Assembly (NCBI RefSeq): GCF_000517385.1
Contig: NZ_BAUW01000018.1
Span: 1-53,192, forward strand
Direction of reading: 5' to 3'
Source of the DNA: Mesobacillus boroniphilus JCM 21738
Lineage (GTDB): Bacteria; Bacillota; Bacilli; Bacillales; Cytobacillaceae
Length of the DNA: 53,192 nt
Part shown: positions 1 through 8,940 of the stretch, one piece after another
How positions within the stretch are numbered: the first letter of the stretch is position 1
Layout: each line of letters opens with the position of its first letter
Made by a program: the position numbers and the translations under genes
Notes under the pieces: model-generated
What the model saw: only the letters and a program-made list of their open reading frames with translations
What the model was told of the DNA's origin: nothing
The model's database searches: none

Positions 1-260
1 CTTCAGACAAAACTGCACGCTTGTGACGTTGTTTTGGCCGAACATGGCATGACTTCAGACAAAATCTCATGCCTAAGACGTGGTTTTGGCCGAACATGGC
101 ATGACTTCAGACAAAATCTCATGCCTAAGACGTGGTTTTGGCCGAACATGGCATCACTTCAGACAAAACTGCACGCTTGTGACGTGATTTTGGCCGAACA
201 TGGCATCACTTCAGACAAAACTGCACGCTTGTGACGTTGTTTTGTCTGAACCTGCTCCGC
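1..260. repeat. 52-bp tandem repeat, about five copies
   Basis: Copies start at 1, 53, 105, 157 and 209 (period 52), and a partial copy starts at 260. Each begins CTTCAGACAAAA and contains TTTTGGCCGAACATGGCAT. Two versions alternate in the order A-B-B-A-A: A carries CTGCACGCTTGTGACG and B carries TCTCATGCCTAAGACG in the middle. The last copy ends in GTTTTGTCTGAA, which forms a perfect inverted repeat with the next CTTCAGACAAAAC (238-272). The array may continue beyond the window edge. It is not coding: 52 is not a multiple of three. Confidence 0.9.
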
Positions 261-284
261 TTCAGACAAAACAAGCCGCAAGAT

Positions 285-352
285 TTTCCCAAATCTGCGG
301 TAGTCTTTTTGAATAGGCATCGATGGTTCTTTTCTCAAAATCTGCGATAGTT
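285..352. repeat. Imperfect direct repeat next to the 52-bp array
   Basis: AAATCTGCGGTAG (291-303) and AAAATCTGCGATAG (337-350) recur about 47 bp apart, each followed by a T-run. They lie between the tandem array and the small gene at 370-555. I see no gene in 261-369. Confidence 0.4.
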
Positions 353-369
353 TTTTTCGTTGGTTCTTA

Positions 370-555
370 TTAGTTATGAATCTGTGATTCTATTGGTTCC
401 TGCTTGCTGGCAGCTATCAGATCTCTTTCTCGAAGAAGTGATTCCATATACATATAGACGATTTGCTTGGTTTTATCATCCGCTTTTATGACATCAAGGT
501 GCTGAATGCATTTCCGTATTGTCGGATGAATCGGCTGCTGAGAATGAAATTCCAT
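370..555 (-). CDS. Small hypothetical protein, 61 aa
   Basis: This short charged protein begins MEFHSQQPIHPTIRK. I chose the ATG at 555 because AGGAG lies 8 nt upstream; an in-frame GTG at 564 directly abuts that site and is unlikely. The sequence has no membrane segment or signal peptide and looks helical, with a basic/acidic pattern (RKCIQHLDVIKADDKTK). I do not recognise the family. It stands alone, divergent from the stress-protein gene, with the tandem repeat array downstream. Confidence 0.55.
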   Translation of the reverse strand: MEFHSQQPIHPTIRKCIQHLDVIKADDKTKQIVYMYMESLLRERDLIAASKQEPIESQIHN

Positions 556-647
556 ACCGACCACTCCTATTCATAATTTTAAAAAGCTTTACAACAAGGT
601 TCGTCAGTTTTTGAGGAATTGTGAGGGTATATGGAAATTTTTAGGTC

Positions 648-674
648 GGTTAGTTCTATTTTAAAAATGGGTAT
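648..674 (+). promoter_or_regulatory. Candidate sigma-B promoter of the universal stress gene
   Basis: GTTAGT (649-654), a 14-nt spacer and GGGTAT (669-674) resemble the Bacillus general-stress consensus GTTTAA-N12-14-GGGTAT; the -10 is perfect and the -35 partial. Transcription would start about 30 nt before the gene. A stress promoter fits a UspA protein, but the call rests on the motif alone. Confidence 0.5.
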
Positions 675-712
675 TGAATAGTATGACGTACTAATCTTGG
701 AGGTTGATCTAT

Positions 713-1231
713 ATGGCTGGAATTAAAAAAGTGGTGCTTGCTTACGATGATTCAGCAGGCAGCAAGAAAGCCTTGCAGTTGGCAAAGGAGATCACTAGAG
801 ATAAAGAAGGCGTAAAATTATATGTTGGGCATGTATATGAGGAAAAAGTCAAAAGCGAATTGGTTGAATCCACTGAGCGCCCTATTGAGCATCTGCCAAT
901 TAACAACTTTCCGGCGGATGTAGTCCAGGTGCCTCCACTGGCTATGGAACAAGGTGCACTTGATAAATCAGAGCACTCAATCATTACCCACAGCTCTGAA
1001 CAAGCTTTTAACAACGCTAAGGCCGAGCTTGATGCTCTTAATTTGGAAACTGAATACTACACCCTGGATGGAAGTCCCTCCGAGAGTATTCTGGAATTTT
1101 CCAAGGATGTAGATGCTGATTTAATCATCATAGGCCAATCAGGAAATGAAGGTCTCAAGCGTAAAATTCTTGGTGGCGTTAGCCAAAAGGTAGCTAATAA
1201 CGCTCATTGCCATGTTCTTATAGCAAAATAA
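713..1231 (+). CDS. Universal stress protein, UspA family
   Basis: This is a 172-aa cytoplasmic single-domain Usp. The N-terminal strand with the conserved Asp reads KKVVLAYDDSAGSKKAL. The ATP-binding motif G-x2-G-x9-G-[ST] is visible near residues 141-157 (GQSG...GGVS), so it belongs to the nucleotide-binding Usp class. The length is slightly above the usual 140-160 because of an insert rich in Pro, Glu and His around residues 55-95. The start is the ATG after TTGGAGG with 9-nt spacing; a TTG nine bases upstream is too close to the ribosome site. It is monocistronic and likely general-stress induced (see the sigma-B-like promoter). Confidence 0.9.
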   Translation: MAGIKKVVLAYDDSAGSKKALQLAKEITRDKEGVKLYVGHVYEEKVKSELVESTERPIEHLPINNFPADVVQVPPLAMEQGALDKSEHSIITHSSEQAFNNAKAELDALNLETEYYTLDGSPSESILEFSKDVDADLIIIGQSGNEGLKRKILGGVSQKVANNAHCHVLIAK

Positions 1232-1240
1232 AAGCGAAAA

Positions 1241-1278
1241 CAGCCGGGTGCAATGGAAACCCGGCTGTAATTATTTGT
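1241..1278 (+). terminator. Intrinsic terminator of the usp gene
   Basis: A perfect 9-bp stem CAGCCGGGT/ACCCGGCTG (1241-1267) with a 9-nt loop is followed by a T-rich tail. Confidence 0.8.
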
Positions 1279-1298
1279 TTTTGCTGCCCACGCAATCT

Positions 1299-1762
1299 CT
1301 AACTCTTCATCGCTTCAGCTGCAATTTCCTCTAACCGCTCTTTTGTTTCGGTCTCCTCAAAACTGCTGAATATCCGAAAGTCATCTTGATCAAGAATCCT
1401 GTAATGCTGGCTTAGGATATTTTGCTGCATAACAAATCCGCCAATCCTGCTACTTCCCTCCACCAGACTTTGCCGCCCAATGTTTTCTCTTTTCGATAAT
1501 CTGTCCCTTCATGTGCGACGGTTTCAAGGACCTCAAGTGGTTCATTTCCGAACAAAAACTGGATTGTTTCGGTTTCCCTGAATAGGGCACAAATGGCTAC
1601 GACTGTCGACCACCCGGCTTGAACTCTGCGTTTTTCAATCTGTACAAGCGTCTTTTTGGAGACTCCAATGATATCAGCCATTTTATCCTGTGTATAACCA
1701 ACTTCTGCCCTCAGCACCCTTACTTTTTCCGATACCCTGCTAATTATTTCATCCCTCGTCAT
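1299..1762 (-). CDS. XRE-family transcriptional regulator (frameshifted)
   Basis: The N-terminal two-thirds encode a helix-turn-helix: RAEVGYTQDKMADIIGVSKK then TLVQIEKRRVQAGWSTVVAI, at about residues 15-55. The frame breaks near 1440. Restoring one base joins GGKVWWREVAG to GGFVMQQNILSQHYRILDQD and a tail ending EEIAAEAMKS, giving about 154 aa. The tail reads as coding and is in keeping with longer relatives of this regulator type. AAGGA at 1772-1776 favours the ATG at 1762 over that at 1771. A perfect inverted repeat at 1788-1803 is a likely autoregulatory operator. Targets are unknown; the feo genes lie downstream on the same strand but have their own Fur box. Confidence 0.75.
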
Positions 1763-1787
1763 CCGCTTCATTCCTTTAAGTTCTTTT

Positions 1788-1803
1788 AGTGTAATTTTAC
1801 ACT
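1788..1803. promoter_or_regulatory. Palindromic operator candidate of the XRE gene
   Basis: AGTGTAA-TT-TTACACT is a perfect 7-2-7 palindrome 25 bp upstream of the XRE start, a typical size and position for XRE autoregulation. Confidence 0.5.
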
Positions 1804-1950
1804 TAATTAATCTGAATTCAAAATACTTTTTACATTTATTTTTTAATTACTTGGCTCTGTTAAATTCGGCAGTTGATTTTCTCTCCAGGCGCTTCGCTTT
1901 TCATTACATCAAAATTCCTTTTATATCAGCAACTGTACACATCCATTTGA

Positions 1951-1981
1951 AAAAGAAATGCAATGATCTGCATTCCTTTTG
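1951..1981 (-). terminator. Terminator of the feo operon
   Basis: On the minus strand AAGGAATGCA and TGCATTTCTT form a stem (with G-U pairs) around a 6-nt loop, then a T-run, directly after the small Cys-rich gene. Confidence 0.6.
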
Positions 1982-1982
1982 T

Positions 1983-2144
1983 TTATTTTATCTGTTCTTC
2001 CTGGCTGACGCTGCAGTTGCTTGAACAAGAGCTTTGGATGGAACAAGCAGCGCATTTCCCTTCTTTCGATTTTTTGATGAATCGGTAGAAGGCCCAGCCG
2101 GCGTATCCGAATATGGCTCCGCCGATTAAGATATTTGCGATCAT
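1983..2144 (-). CDS. FeoB-associated Cys-rich membrane protein
   Basis: This 53-aa protein has one N-terminal membrane helix (IANILIGGAIFGYAGWAFY) and a Cys cluster, CAACSIQSSCSSNC. Small proteins of this form habitually follow feoB and are thought to help iron(II) uptake at the membrane; the exact role is not settled. A strong GGAGG site precedes the ATG at 2144, 22 bp after the feoB stop, so it should be cotranscribed with feoAB. Confidence 0.85.
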   Translation of the reverse strand: MIANILIGGAIFGYAGWAFYRFIKKSKEGKCAACSIQSSCSSNCSVSQEEQIK

Positions 2145-2165
2145 GAATCCTTCCTCCTTCCCTGC

Positions 2166-4176
2166 TCAGCTAAATCCTAACAGCATACCACCTTGATAAA
2201 TAGCCAGAGACAATAGATATGCGATAATCAGGGCATAAGTAATTGAAAAAGCGGTCCAGCGTTTGGAAGCAGTTTCCTTATAAATGGTTGCTACAGTTGC
2301 AAGGCAAGGAACGTATAACAGGATAAATGCCATGAAGCTGTATGCAGCCAATGGTGTGTAATGAGCAGCAAGCAAACCTTGCAAGCTCGCTTCATCCGGG
2401 ACAAAGTAAATGATGTTCATCGTTGAAATAATAGCTTCTTTTGCCAGGAAACCGGTGAAAAGTGATGCACTGGCCTGCCATGTTCCAAAGCCTATATGGG
2501 CAAATAACGGTGCGAAAATCCCCCCTAGAACCGCTAAATAACTGTCATCCATTCTTACATTCACGCCTTCTGGGCCGGCGTAAGCAAGCAGCCAGATCAG
2601 GACGGATCCGGCAAAAATGAAGGTTCCCGCCTTCTTTACGAATCCCTTTCCCTTATCCCATGTGCTTCTCCATAGCTCTTGCCTGCGGCAGCCTGTATGG
2701 CGGAAGCTCAATGACGAATACTGAAGTTTCACCTTTCAAAAGAGTCTTCGAGAATAACTTGGCCATGATAAGTGCAATCACTACTCCTAATACATACAAA
2801 CTCAAAACCACAGCTGCCTTCTGTTCAACAAAAAACGCTCCGACAAACAAGGCGTAAACAGGCAATCGGGCTGAACATGACATTAGTGGCGTCAACAGGA
2901 TGGTCATAAGACGTTCCTTTGGCGTCTCAATGGTCCTTGCTGCCATAATGCCTGGTACGTTACAGCCGAATCCAATCATCATCGGGATGAACGCCTTTCC
3001 ATTCAAGCCGACAGATTCCATTAAGCGGTCCATAACCAGCGCGACACGGGCCATATAACCCGAATCCTCAAGCAAGGAAATGAAAAAGAACAAAATGAAG
3101 ATCTGCGGCACGAAGACGAGGACTCCCCCTACTCCCGCAACAATCCCATCAAGAACCAGATCTTTGATGAATGATGAAGCACCTGCTGCAGCCAATGCTG
3201 CTGTGATCCCTGATGTTAATGGTCCGGATAAAAATGAATCCAATGCTTCTGACAGCGGGAAGCCAAGCCAGTCAAAGGTAAGCATGAACATGATATACAT
3301 AAGGACTAGAAAAATCGGGATTCCGAGAAACTTATTTGTCACGATCATGTCAACCTTTTCAGTCAACGGTACCTTTTTATTATCCAGACTTGTAGTAGCG
3401 GCAGATAATATTTTATCAATCGCCTCTCTTCGTTTCCGGTGGATCACCTGATCAAGTGATTGTATGCTGCCTGCATTATGTTGTTGAGATAAAGCAACAG
3501 AGTTGACCAATGCTTCTAACTCATCCATAGGCAGGATTGTCGCCAGATAGCTATTTACATAAGGATTGCCTTCGAACAGCTGAAGAGCAAGCCAGCGAAC
3601 GGGGTGTCGTGTCTTTCCAGCAAGCTTGTTCTCAAGCTCCAGGATTCCAGCTTCAATCGCTTTTCCATAATAAACGAGATTGTTCTTCCCTGTGCCGACA
3701 GCTCCAGCAGTCACCAGCTCTGCAAGTTCATTACACCCTTTGCCTGTTCTTGCAACGACAGGAGCTACAGTAACCCCAAGTGATTCAGACAGTTTATGAA
3801 TATCAATTTGAATCCCCCTGTTTTTTGCCACATCCAGCATGTTTAAGCCAATAATGACAGGTGCTCCGTATTCCAATAGCTGCAAAGTAAGGTGTAGATT
3901 GCGCCTTAGCTGAGAAGCATCAAGGATATTCAGAAGCTTTTCAAATGGTTCATTCAAGAAGAAATTTGTAACGACACCCTCATCTTTAGAAAGGGGATTG
4001 AGAGTATAAACTCCAGGAAGGTCAATAAGCTGATCCTTTCCATTTTTAAAAAGGCCAACTTTCTTTTCGACCGTCACACCGCTCCAGTTGCCTACATATT
4101 CATATGAACCTGTTAAGTTATTAAACAATGAAGTTTTTCCAGTGTTGGGATTGCCGATGAGCGCAACATTCATCAT
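2166..4176 (-). CDS. feoB: Ferrous iron transporter FeoB (frameshifted)
   Basis: FeoB is the GTPase-coupled iron(II) permease of the cytoplasmic membrane. The G domain is at the N-terminus: P-loop GNPNTGKTS at residues 8-16, DLPG near 55 and NMLD near 115. The FeoB middle region and gate helices follow (GFGCNVPGIMAARTIETPKE, LMSCSARLPVYALFVGAFF). The frame changes at about 2655-2685, just before WDKGKGFVKKAGTFIFAGS; net +1 or -2 bases restores a full length of about 669 aa, normal for the family. Its start overlaps the feoA stop (ATGA), so the two are translationally coupled. Iron repression through the upstream Fur box is likely. Confidence 0.92.
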
Positions 4177-4397
4177 ACCCGCTCCACTTCGATCCTTAAG
4201 GCTTCCTTGCGGCGAATGCCAATGCACTGCCCGCAGGATTCAACCATGACTGGGCCACCAAAAGGCATGATGCATTTTACGCAAACTTCTGAGCCTTCCG
4301 CGATCCCTAAATCTAGCAATCTTCTTCTGACAAATTTATCTGCACTAGCAATATTCATGATCCGGCCTTTTTCACCAGTCTTTAATTTTCCCAGCAT
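4173..4397 (-). CDS. feoA: Ferrous iron transport protein FeoA
   Basis: This 74-aa cytoplasmic protein with an SH3-like fold modulates FeoB. The conserved core VRRRLLDLGIAEGSEV and the Gly-Pro turn FGGPVMVE are present. I start it at the ATG at 4397 (MLGKLKTGEKG), 6 nt after AAAGGTG; ATG codons at 4403 and a TTG at 4415 sit on or upstream of that site. It is the first gene of a feoA-feoB-Cys-rich operon. Confidence 0.9.
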   Translation of the reverse strand: MLGKLKTGEKGRIMNIASADKFVRRRLLDLGIAEGSEVCVKCIMPFGGPVMVESCGQCIGIRRKEALRIEVERV

Positions 4398-4487
4398 AGC
4401 CATCACCTTTTTCAAGTTTGTTAGTTTTTATGAGTAACTATATTAATTTCCACTAACATTAAATATGTTTACAACTGTTTTTCTAAA

Positions 4488-4502
4488 TGAGAATGATTAT
4501 CT
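4488..4502. promoter_or_regulatory. Fur box upstream of feoA
   Basis: TGAGAAT-G-ATTATCT matches the Bacillus 7-1-7 Fur motif TGATAAT-N-ATTATCA at 13 of 15 positions. It lies about 90 bp before the feoA start, where it would repress the operon in iron-replete cells. Confidence 0.75.
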
Positions 4503-4627
4503 TTATTTAACCAGTTTAGCTTGACTTCCACTGTGACTTATAACACTATAACTCAGCTGCAAACGTGTATTTTATGCAAACTCCATATAATTGACAATAT
4601 TTTCAACTGGAATCACTTCATTTTTAT

Positions 4628-4649
4628 TATATACCTACAAAGGTATATA
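4628..4649. promoter_or_regulatory. Perfect palindrome of unknown function
   Basis: TATATACCT-ACAA-AGGTATATA has perfect 9-bp arms in the 270-bp region between thiT and feoA. The same AGGTATATA half-site recurs beside the PadR-family gene (17043, 18107) and upstream of yhcT (32200), so a shared regulator is possible. I see no gene in 4410-4673. Confidence 0.5.
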
Positions 4650-4673
4650 TTTTACATAAAAACAGGAGAGCTG

Positions 4674-4696
4674 ATTCAGCTCTCCTTGGTATCATA
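4674..4696 (-). terminator. Terminator of thiT
   Basis: A perfect 10-bp stem AGGAGAGCTG/CAGCTCTCCT with a 3-nt loop overlaps the end of thiT, with a T-rich tail on the minus strand. Confidence 0.8.
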
Positions 4697-5288
4697 TTTT
4701 ATTGCTTACTTGTGATGATTGGACCATTCTTGACGGTGCATAGCTAAAGACAAGAATGACGATAATTGCACTTAAAATCATGCTTGGGAGCATGTAAGTG
4801 CCGTTATATAGAAAAGAATATAGTGCAACAGGCTGACCTGGAGGCGCATAGCTTCCGAAGAATACCCATCCTGAAATAAAATGGGTAATAAACCGCAGTG
4901 CGCTTCCGATAAAAGTTCCGACAATGACAAAGACAATCCACTTTTTCCTGTTGCCTTTCTGCATGCTTTCTTTTACCTGAGCTGCAAATAATCCGGCCGT
5001 TCCCAGCAATGCAAACGCTACAAGATAATCAAGAATCCCTTGTACCGGATGGTAGATTTGCGACATTCCGAGGATGGATTGCAGTAGTCCAAACAGGAAG
5101 CCTGTAAGGATTCCGCCCTTTACTCCCCAGCGAAATGCCATCAGGAATACAGGTACCATCGCGATCGATACTGAACCGCCCTGTGGCCAGATTCTTGAAA
5201 ATAAAAACCCTGAAAATAAATCAAGCAAATAAGCCAGTGCGGAAAATACGGCAATTTCCACTAAAAAGAGAGTTTGTTTTTGTTTCAT
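4692..5288 (-). CDS. thiT: Thiamine ECF transporter S component ThiT
   Basis: This 198-aa hydrophobic protein has six predicted membrane segments and is the thiamine-binding S component of an energy-coupling-factor transporter; the EcfA/T module lies elsewhere. The family-typical arrangement is visible, including FRWGVKGGILTGFLFGLLQ and RFITHFISGWVFFGSYAP with the aromatic/acidic ligand region. The start is the ATG at 5288 after GAAGGAGG. A TPP riboswitch in its leader supports the substrate: excess TPP would end transcription before the gene. Confidence 0.9.
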   Translation of the reverse strand: MKQKQTLFLVEIAVFSALAYLLDLFSGFLFSRIWPQGGSVSIAMVPVFLMAFRWGVKGGILTGFLFGLLQSILGMSQIYHPVQGILDYLVAFALLGTAGLFAAQVKESMQKGNRKKWIVFVIVGTFIGSALRFITHFISGWVFFGSYAPPGQPVALYSFLYNGTYMLPSMILSAIIVILVFSYAPSRMVQSSQVSNKI

Positions 5289-5352
5289 GTTTTGTTCCTC
5301 CTTCTTTTCAGAATGAGGTCCGTTTCTAACACGCCTTTTCTGCTTCAGAAAC

Positions 5353-5398
5353 AAAAAAGCAATCGCGGGGATCGATATAGGATTCCCAAGATTGCTTT
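5353..5398 (-). terminator. Riboswitch-controlled terminator of thiT
   Basis: On the minus strand AAAGCAATC pairs with GATTGCTTT around an inner CCCG-rich segment, followed by a T6 run. It sits between the TPP aptamer and thiT, as an expression platform. Confidence 0.8.
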
Positions 5399-5399
5399 C

Positions 5400-5500
5400 C
5401 TATCGCATCCACATTCCTTCGCTAGCATTAACTAACAGGTTCAAAGGGTAAGAACTCGGCCGCTCACTCTCAGCTGCTTTACGCAGCTCCCCTTGTGGTT
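5400..5500 (-). ncRNA. TPP riboswitch (THI element)
   Basis: Minus-strand RNA shows the conserved TPP aptamer blocks in order: the CTGAGA motif (5468-5473), ACCCTTTGAACCTG, then TAATGCTAGCGAAGGAA. It binds thiamine pyrophosphate and controls the terminator at 5353-5398, hence thiT. Confidence 0.95.
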
Positions 5501-5522
5501 ATTATTTAGTTTCTACACTATG

Positions 5523-5551
5523 AATATACTACGTCTGCCATTCAATAACAA
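5523..5551 (-). promoter_or_regulatory. Sigma-A promoter of the thiT leader
   Basis: On the minus strand TTGTTA (5551-5546), 17 nt, then TATATT (5528-5523) lie about 25 bp upstream of the TPP aptamer. Confidence 0.65.
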
Positions 5552-5670
5552 GTATAACCTTTCTGCAAACTCTGGACTATTCAATAAATGTCGATGACTC
5601 AATTGACAAAACTTTTTCATTGTTGATAAAAAAACCGGTCATTTGTCACGATTTTAGCTATTCGACGCAT

Positions 5671-5697
5671 TTCAGCGGATGTTCTCAATATTCGACA
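5671..5697. promoter_or_regulatory. Candidate Spo0A boxes before the histidine kinase
   Basis: TTCGACA at 5691-5697 is a perfect inverted 0A box (TGTCGAA), and TTCGACG at 5671-5677 is one base off, 20 bp (two helical turns) away. Both lie 65-90 bp upstream of the kinase at 5762. Spo0A control would suit a phosphorelay kinase but is inferred from sequence only. Confidence 0.4.
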
Positions 5698-5761
5698 AAG
5701 GGATTTCATGATTTTCCTCGAATCTTTAATACCGAAATGAAAAACTGGGGGACTTAATGAA

Positions 5762-6892
5762 ATGCTGCCAATTACGGATAACCGATTGCTTAGATTCCTG
5801 ACTAGTGAAAAGGAAAAACTCATTGCCGACTGGACGGATAATATAATTGTTTCAGAAGATGATCCATATAAAGAGAAAATAAGCAAGAATGCAGAGAGAA
5901 TGTATGTAATCATTCTTTCGGTATTTTCAAAGACAAGTGAAGAATTAGAAGAACACATCCAAAAGCTTGCTTTTATGGTCGGAGAAGAACGAGTTCGCGC
6001 GGACATTAACATTGGAGATTTTGTCTATAATGTCAATTCCGGGCGATCAGTTCTTTACAAGCACCTTCACAAAATGAATATGGAATGGGAGGAAATGCAG
6101 GAGGCGATTAATCGGATCAATTATTGCTTTGATACCTTCTTGTATTACGCTGTATCCTATTACAATGAACAGAAAAACAAGATTATCGAAGAAAAGAACC
6201 AGTTCATCGATTCAACACATAAGGACCGACTGACATTGCTTGGCCAAATGACATCTAGCTTCATCCATGAATTCCGAAATCCCTTAACCTCCATTCAAGG
6301 ATTCATCCAGCTTTTAAGATCCGAAAATGAAGATATGAAGTATCTCGACATCATTTCAAGCGAACTGGAACAATTGAATTTCCGCATTTCACAATTTCTG
6401 CTTTTATCCAAGAAAGAACTTATTGGAAAAGAAAAGAAACTCTTCTCATTGAACAGGATGATTGATGAAGTTTTAAATTTCCTCTATCCCAGCATTCTCG
6501 ACACGAATGTACGGATCGTCATGGAAGTAGCGGATGATATGGAATTGTACGGCTATGCGGATGAAATCAGGCAGGTCCTCATCAATATCATCTTTAATGC
6601 CATTGATGTATTGAGCCAATTTCGTGATGATCCACAGATCGAAATAAAAGGATTTTTCGTGAATGACACCCATATCAAAATTGAGATTTCGAATAATGGG
6701 CCAATCATTCCTGACAATTTGTTAAAAACCATTTTCGAACCATTTGTCACTACCAAAACACTAGGAACCGGACTTGGTTTATTCGTCTGCCGGGAAATCA
6801 TCGAAAAGCATAAAGGAATTCTCGCCTGTTCGTCAGAACCGGATAAGACTTCCTTCATCATGCTGCTGCCTTTGACAAGGATAGAAAACTAA
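5762..6892 (+). CDS. Orphan cytoplasmic histidine kinase (sporulation type)
   Basis: This 376-aa protein has no membrane segment. Residues 1-145 form an all-helical N-terminal domain like the HisK_N domain of Bacillus sporulation kinases. The HisKA box follows (HEFRNPLTSIQGFIQLL, phosphoacceptor His near 175), with N (NIIFNAIDVL), F (FEPFVTTK) and G (GTGLGLF) boxes of the ATPase domain. The box sequence resembles that of KinA-E type enzymes, which feed Spo0F. No response regulator is adjacent. The start follows GGGGGA. A possible Spo0A box pair lies upstream. Confidence 0.85.
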   Translation: MLPITDNRLLRFLTSEKEKLIADWTDNIIVSEDDPYKEKISKNAERMYVIILSVFSKTSEELEEHIQKLAFMVGEERVRADINIGDFVYNVNSGRSVLYKHLHKMNMEWEEMQEAINRINYCFDTFLYYAVSYYNEQKNKIIEEKNQFIDSTHKDRLTLLGQMTSSFIHEFRNPLTSIQGFIQLLRSENEDMKYLDIISSELEQLNFRISQFLLLSKKELIGKEKKLFSLNRMIDEVLNFLYPSILDTNVRIVMEVADDMELYGYADEIRQVLINIIFNAIDVLSQFRDDPQIEIKGFFVNDTHIKIEISNNGPIIPDNLLKTIFEPFVTTKTLGTGLGLFVCREIIEKHKGILACSSEPDKTSFIMLLPLTRIEN

Positions 6893-6932
6893 TAATATTA
6901 AAACTGGACTAGAGCAGACACTGTTTATCACA

Positions 6933-6967
6933 AATAGACCCCGCCTTGAAAGGCAGGGTCTATTCTT
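6933..6967. terminator. Bidirectional terminator
   Basis: AATAGACCCCGCC and GGCAGGGTCTATT (one mismatch) flank a 5-nt loop between the convergent kinase and symporter genes, with T/A tails on both sides. Confidence 0.8.
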
Positions 6968-8239
6968 TATTCAGAGTATTCTAGTGAACGGTTTTCCTCA
7001 ACATTTTCCACCTTGCTTTTCTCCGGTCGTAATGCATGCTTCTTCTCAGATTCAGTGACAATGACCGCGCATGCTGCATCGCCTGTGATATTGACAGCGG
7101 TGCGAGCCATATCCAGCAGACGGTCGATTCCGAGTATCAGGCCAATCCCTTCAACAGGCAGACCTACAGATTGGAGTACCATCGCCAGCATGATCAAACC
7201 AACTCCTGGAACACCTGCAGTCCCAATACTGGCTAGCACGGCAGTCAGGACAACTGTCAGAAGCTCGGCCATGGTGAGGTCGGCACCGTACACCTGTGCA
7301 ATGAAGACAGTAGCTACCCCCTGCATGATTGCCGTACCGTCCATATTAATTGTCGCGCCCAACGGCTGGACAAAGCTGCTGACAGTTTCAGGTACACGAA
7401 GGTTCTTCTGGGCTGTTTCCATTGAAACAGGAAGTGTTGCATTACTGCTCGATGTACTGAAGGCTACCCCCATTGCCGGGGAGAATTGCTTAAAGAACCA
7501 GAATGGGTTTTTCTTACCTATGAAATATACACTTGACCCATAGGTAATGAGCGCATGGACGACGAGAGCCAGAACAACGACAATCATGTATACTCCCATC
7601 GCTTTGATGGCGTCGATTCCCTGGCTTCCGATAGCCGTTGCGATCAAACCAAAAGTTCCGTATGGAGCAAACTTCATGACAAGGCCTACCAGATACATCA
7701 TGATTTCATTACCTTGTTCAATCAGATTCAAAATCCCTGTAGTTTTGTTACCAAGTGCTGTTAAAGCAATCCCGATGAATAGCGCAAACACGATAACTTG
7801 CAGCATATTGCCAGTTGTCAGTGCTTCAAACGGGTTCGCCGGAATAAGATTTAAAAAGGTTTCGCTTACTGGCGGAGCTTCTTCAGCTTTAAATTCTGCT
7901 CCACTCGTATCAAACTGACCCATTAAGCCTGGCTTGATCAAATATGCCAGCGCAAGACCAATCGAAATAGCTATAGCTGTTGTCGTTAAAAAGAAGCTTA
8001 CCGTCTTAAAACCAATCCTGCCGAGTTTCTTAGGGTCCCCTAATCCTGCAGTTCCGAGAATAATCGAAAACAGGACAATTGGTACGACGAGCATACTGAT
8101 TAAATTGATGAATATCTTACCTAGAGGGGTAAATAAGAATTTATCTAAAATAGTGAACAATTCGGGTGAAAAAATGTTGAGAATCAGCGGTCATTGCGCC
8201 AAGGCCAAGGCCAATCAAAATCTTAGTCGTTAATTTCAT
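6967..8239 (-). CDS. Dicarboxylate/amino acid:cation symporter, Glt/Dct family (frameshifted)
   Basis: This is an SLC1-type secondary transporter that takes up glutamate, aspartate or C4-dicarboxylates with protons or sodium. Conserved features include the serine-rich re-entrant loop (AFSTSSSNATLPV), NMDGTAIMQG and the C-terminal NITGDAACAVIVTE. The first 20 codons (MKLTTKILIGLGLGA, ATG at 8239 after GGGAGG) lie in another frame; the break is near 8190 before IFSPELFTILDK. Full length is about 423 aa, normal for the family. Substrate cannot be fixed from sequence. Confidence 0.88.
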
Positions 8240-8363
8240 AATCTTCCTCCCAAAAAAAAGTATAAAAAACAATGTAAAGCTTTATTCCCTCTTTTGGGCG
8301 AATAAAACCACAGAGAGCCGATTGGTCAAAACTACCAGCAGCATGAAGTTTAAGGAGGTTTCT

Positions 8364-8923
8364 ATGTTAACTTTAAAAGTTGACTCTGAACTTGAACTCA
8401 GAATTTTTGAGCCGCGTGAAGCCGGGGAGTTGTTCTGGCTTTTGGATTCCAATCGCCGCTATTTGCGGGAATGGCTGCCATGGATTGATGGTATTCAATC
8501 TCCGGGACAATTTTACTCGGTAATTCAAATGTGGCAGAAAAACTTCCAGGAAGGGAGCAGCAGTCATTTTGGAATCCGATACAGGGGAGCCCTTGCAGGC
8601 AGCATCAGCTCCATGCTATTGACTGGAATAACTCTCAGGCAAGCATCGGCTACTACCTGTCAGAAAAACTGCAAGGCAGGGGGATTACAATCAGAACGGC
8701 GAAAGCAGTAATAAACCATGCTTTTTATGAGTTAGGACTTAACCGCATTGAAATCCGCTGCGGCAAGGACAACCATAAAAGCAAGGCTATTCCTAAGAAG
8801 CTTGGGTTTTACGAGGAGGGAATCCTGCGTGATGGGGAATTTCTAAATGGAAACTTTCATGATTTGATAGTATATGGGCTTCTTTCAAGAGAATGGCAAA
8901 GAAGACCTACGCTTATTCCTTAG
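8364..8923 (+). CDS. GNAT acetyltransferase, RimJ/RimL type (frameshifted)
   Basis: The reconstructed protein is about 186 aa. The N-terminal half (RIFEPREAGELFWLLDSN, REWLPWID) and C-terminal half (GRGITIRTAKAVINHAFYEL, NHKSKAIPKKLGFYEEG) are typical of ribosomal-protein or small-molecule N-acetyltransferases with the acetyl-CoA loop at GRGI. One missing base at about 8611 (AGCTCCATG for AGCTTCCATG) splits it; restoring it gives GSISFHAIDWNN, the expected beta-strand. The start is the ATG at 8364 after AAGGAGG. Acceptor unknown. Confidence 0.85.
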
Positions 8924-8940
8924 TCACCTGGCCACACTAA

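Noticed and set aside
34-234. 66-aa open frame across the 52-bp tandem repeat
   Set aside because: It only reads the repeat in successive frames (52 is not a multiple of three) and has no ribosome site.
1853-1875. GGCTCTGTTAAA, similar to IS6-type ends
   Set aside because: No transposase, second terminal repeat or target duplication is visible.
7013-7543. 176-aa frame antisense to the Glt/Dct symporter
   Set aside because: Shadow of a well-conserved membrane protein gene; composition follows the opposite strand.
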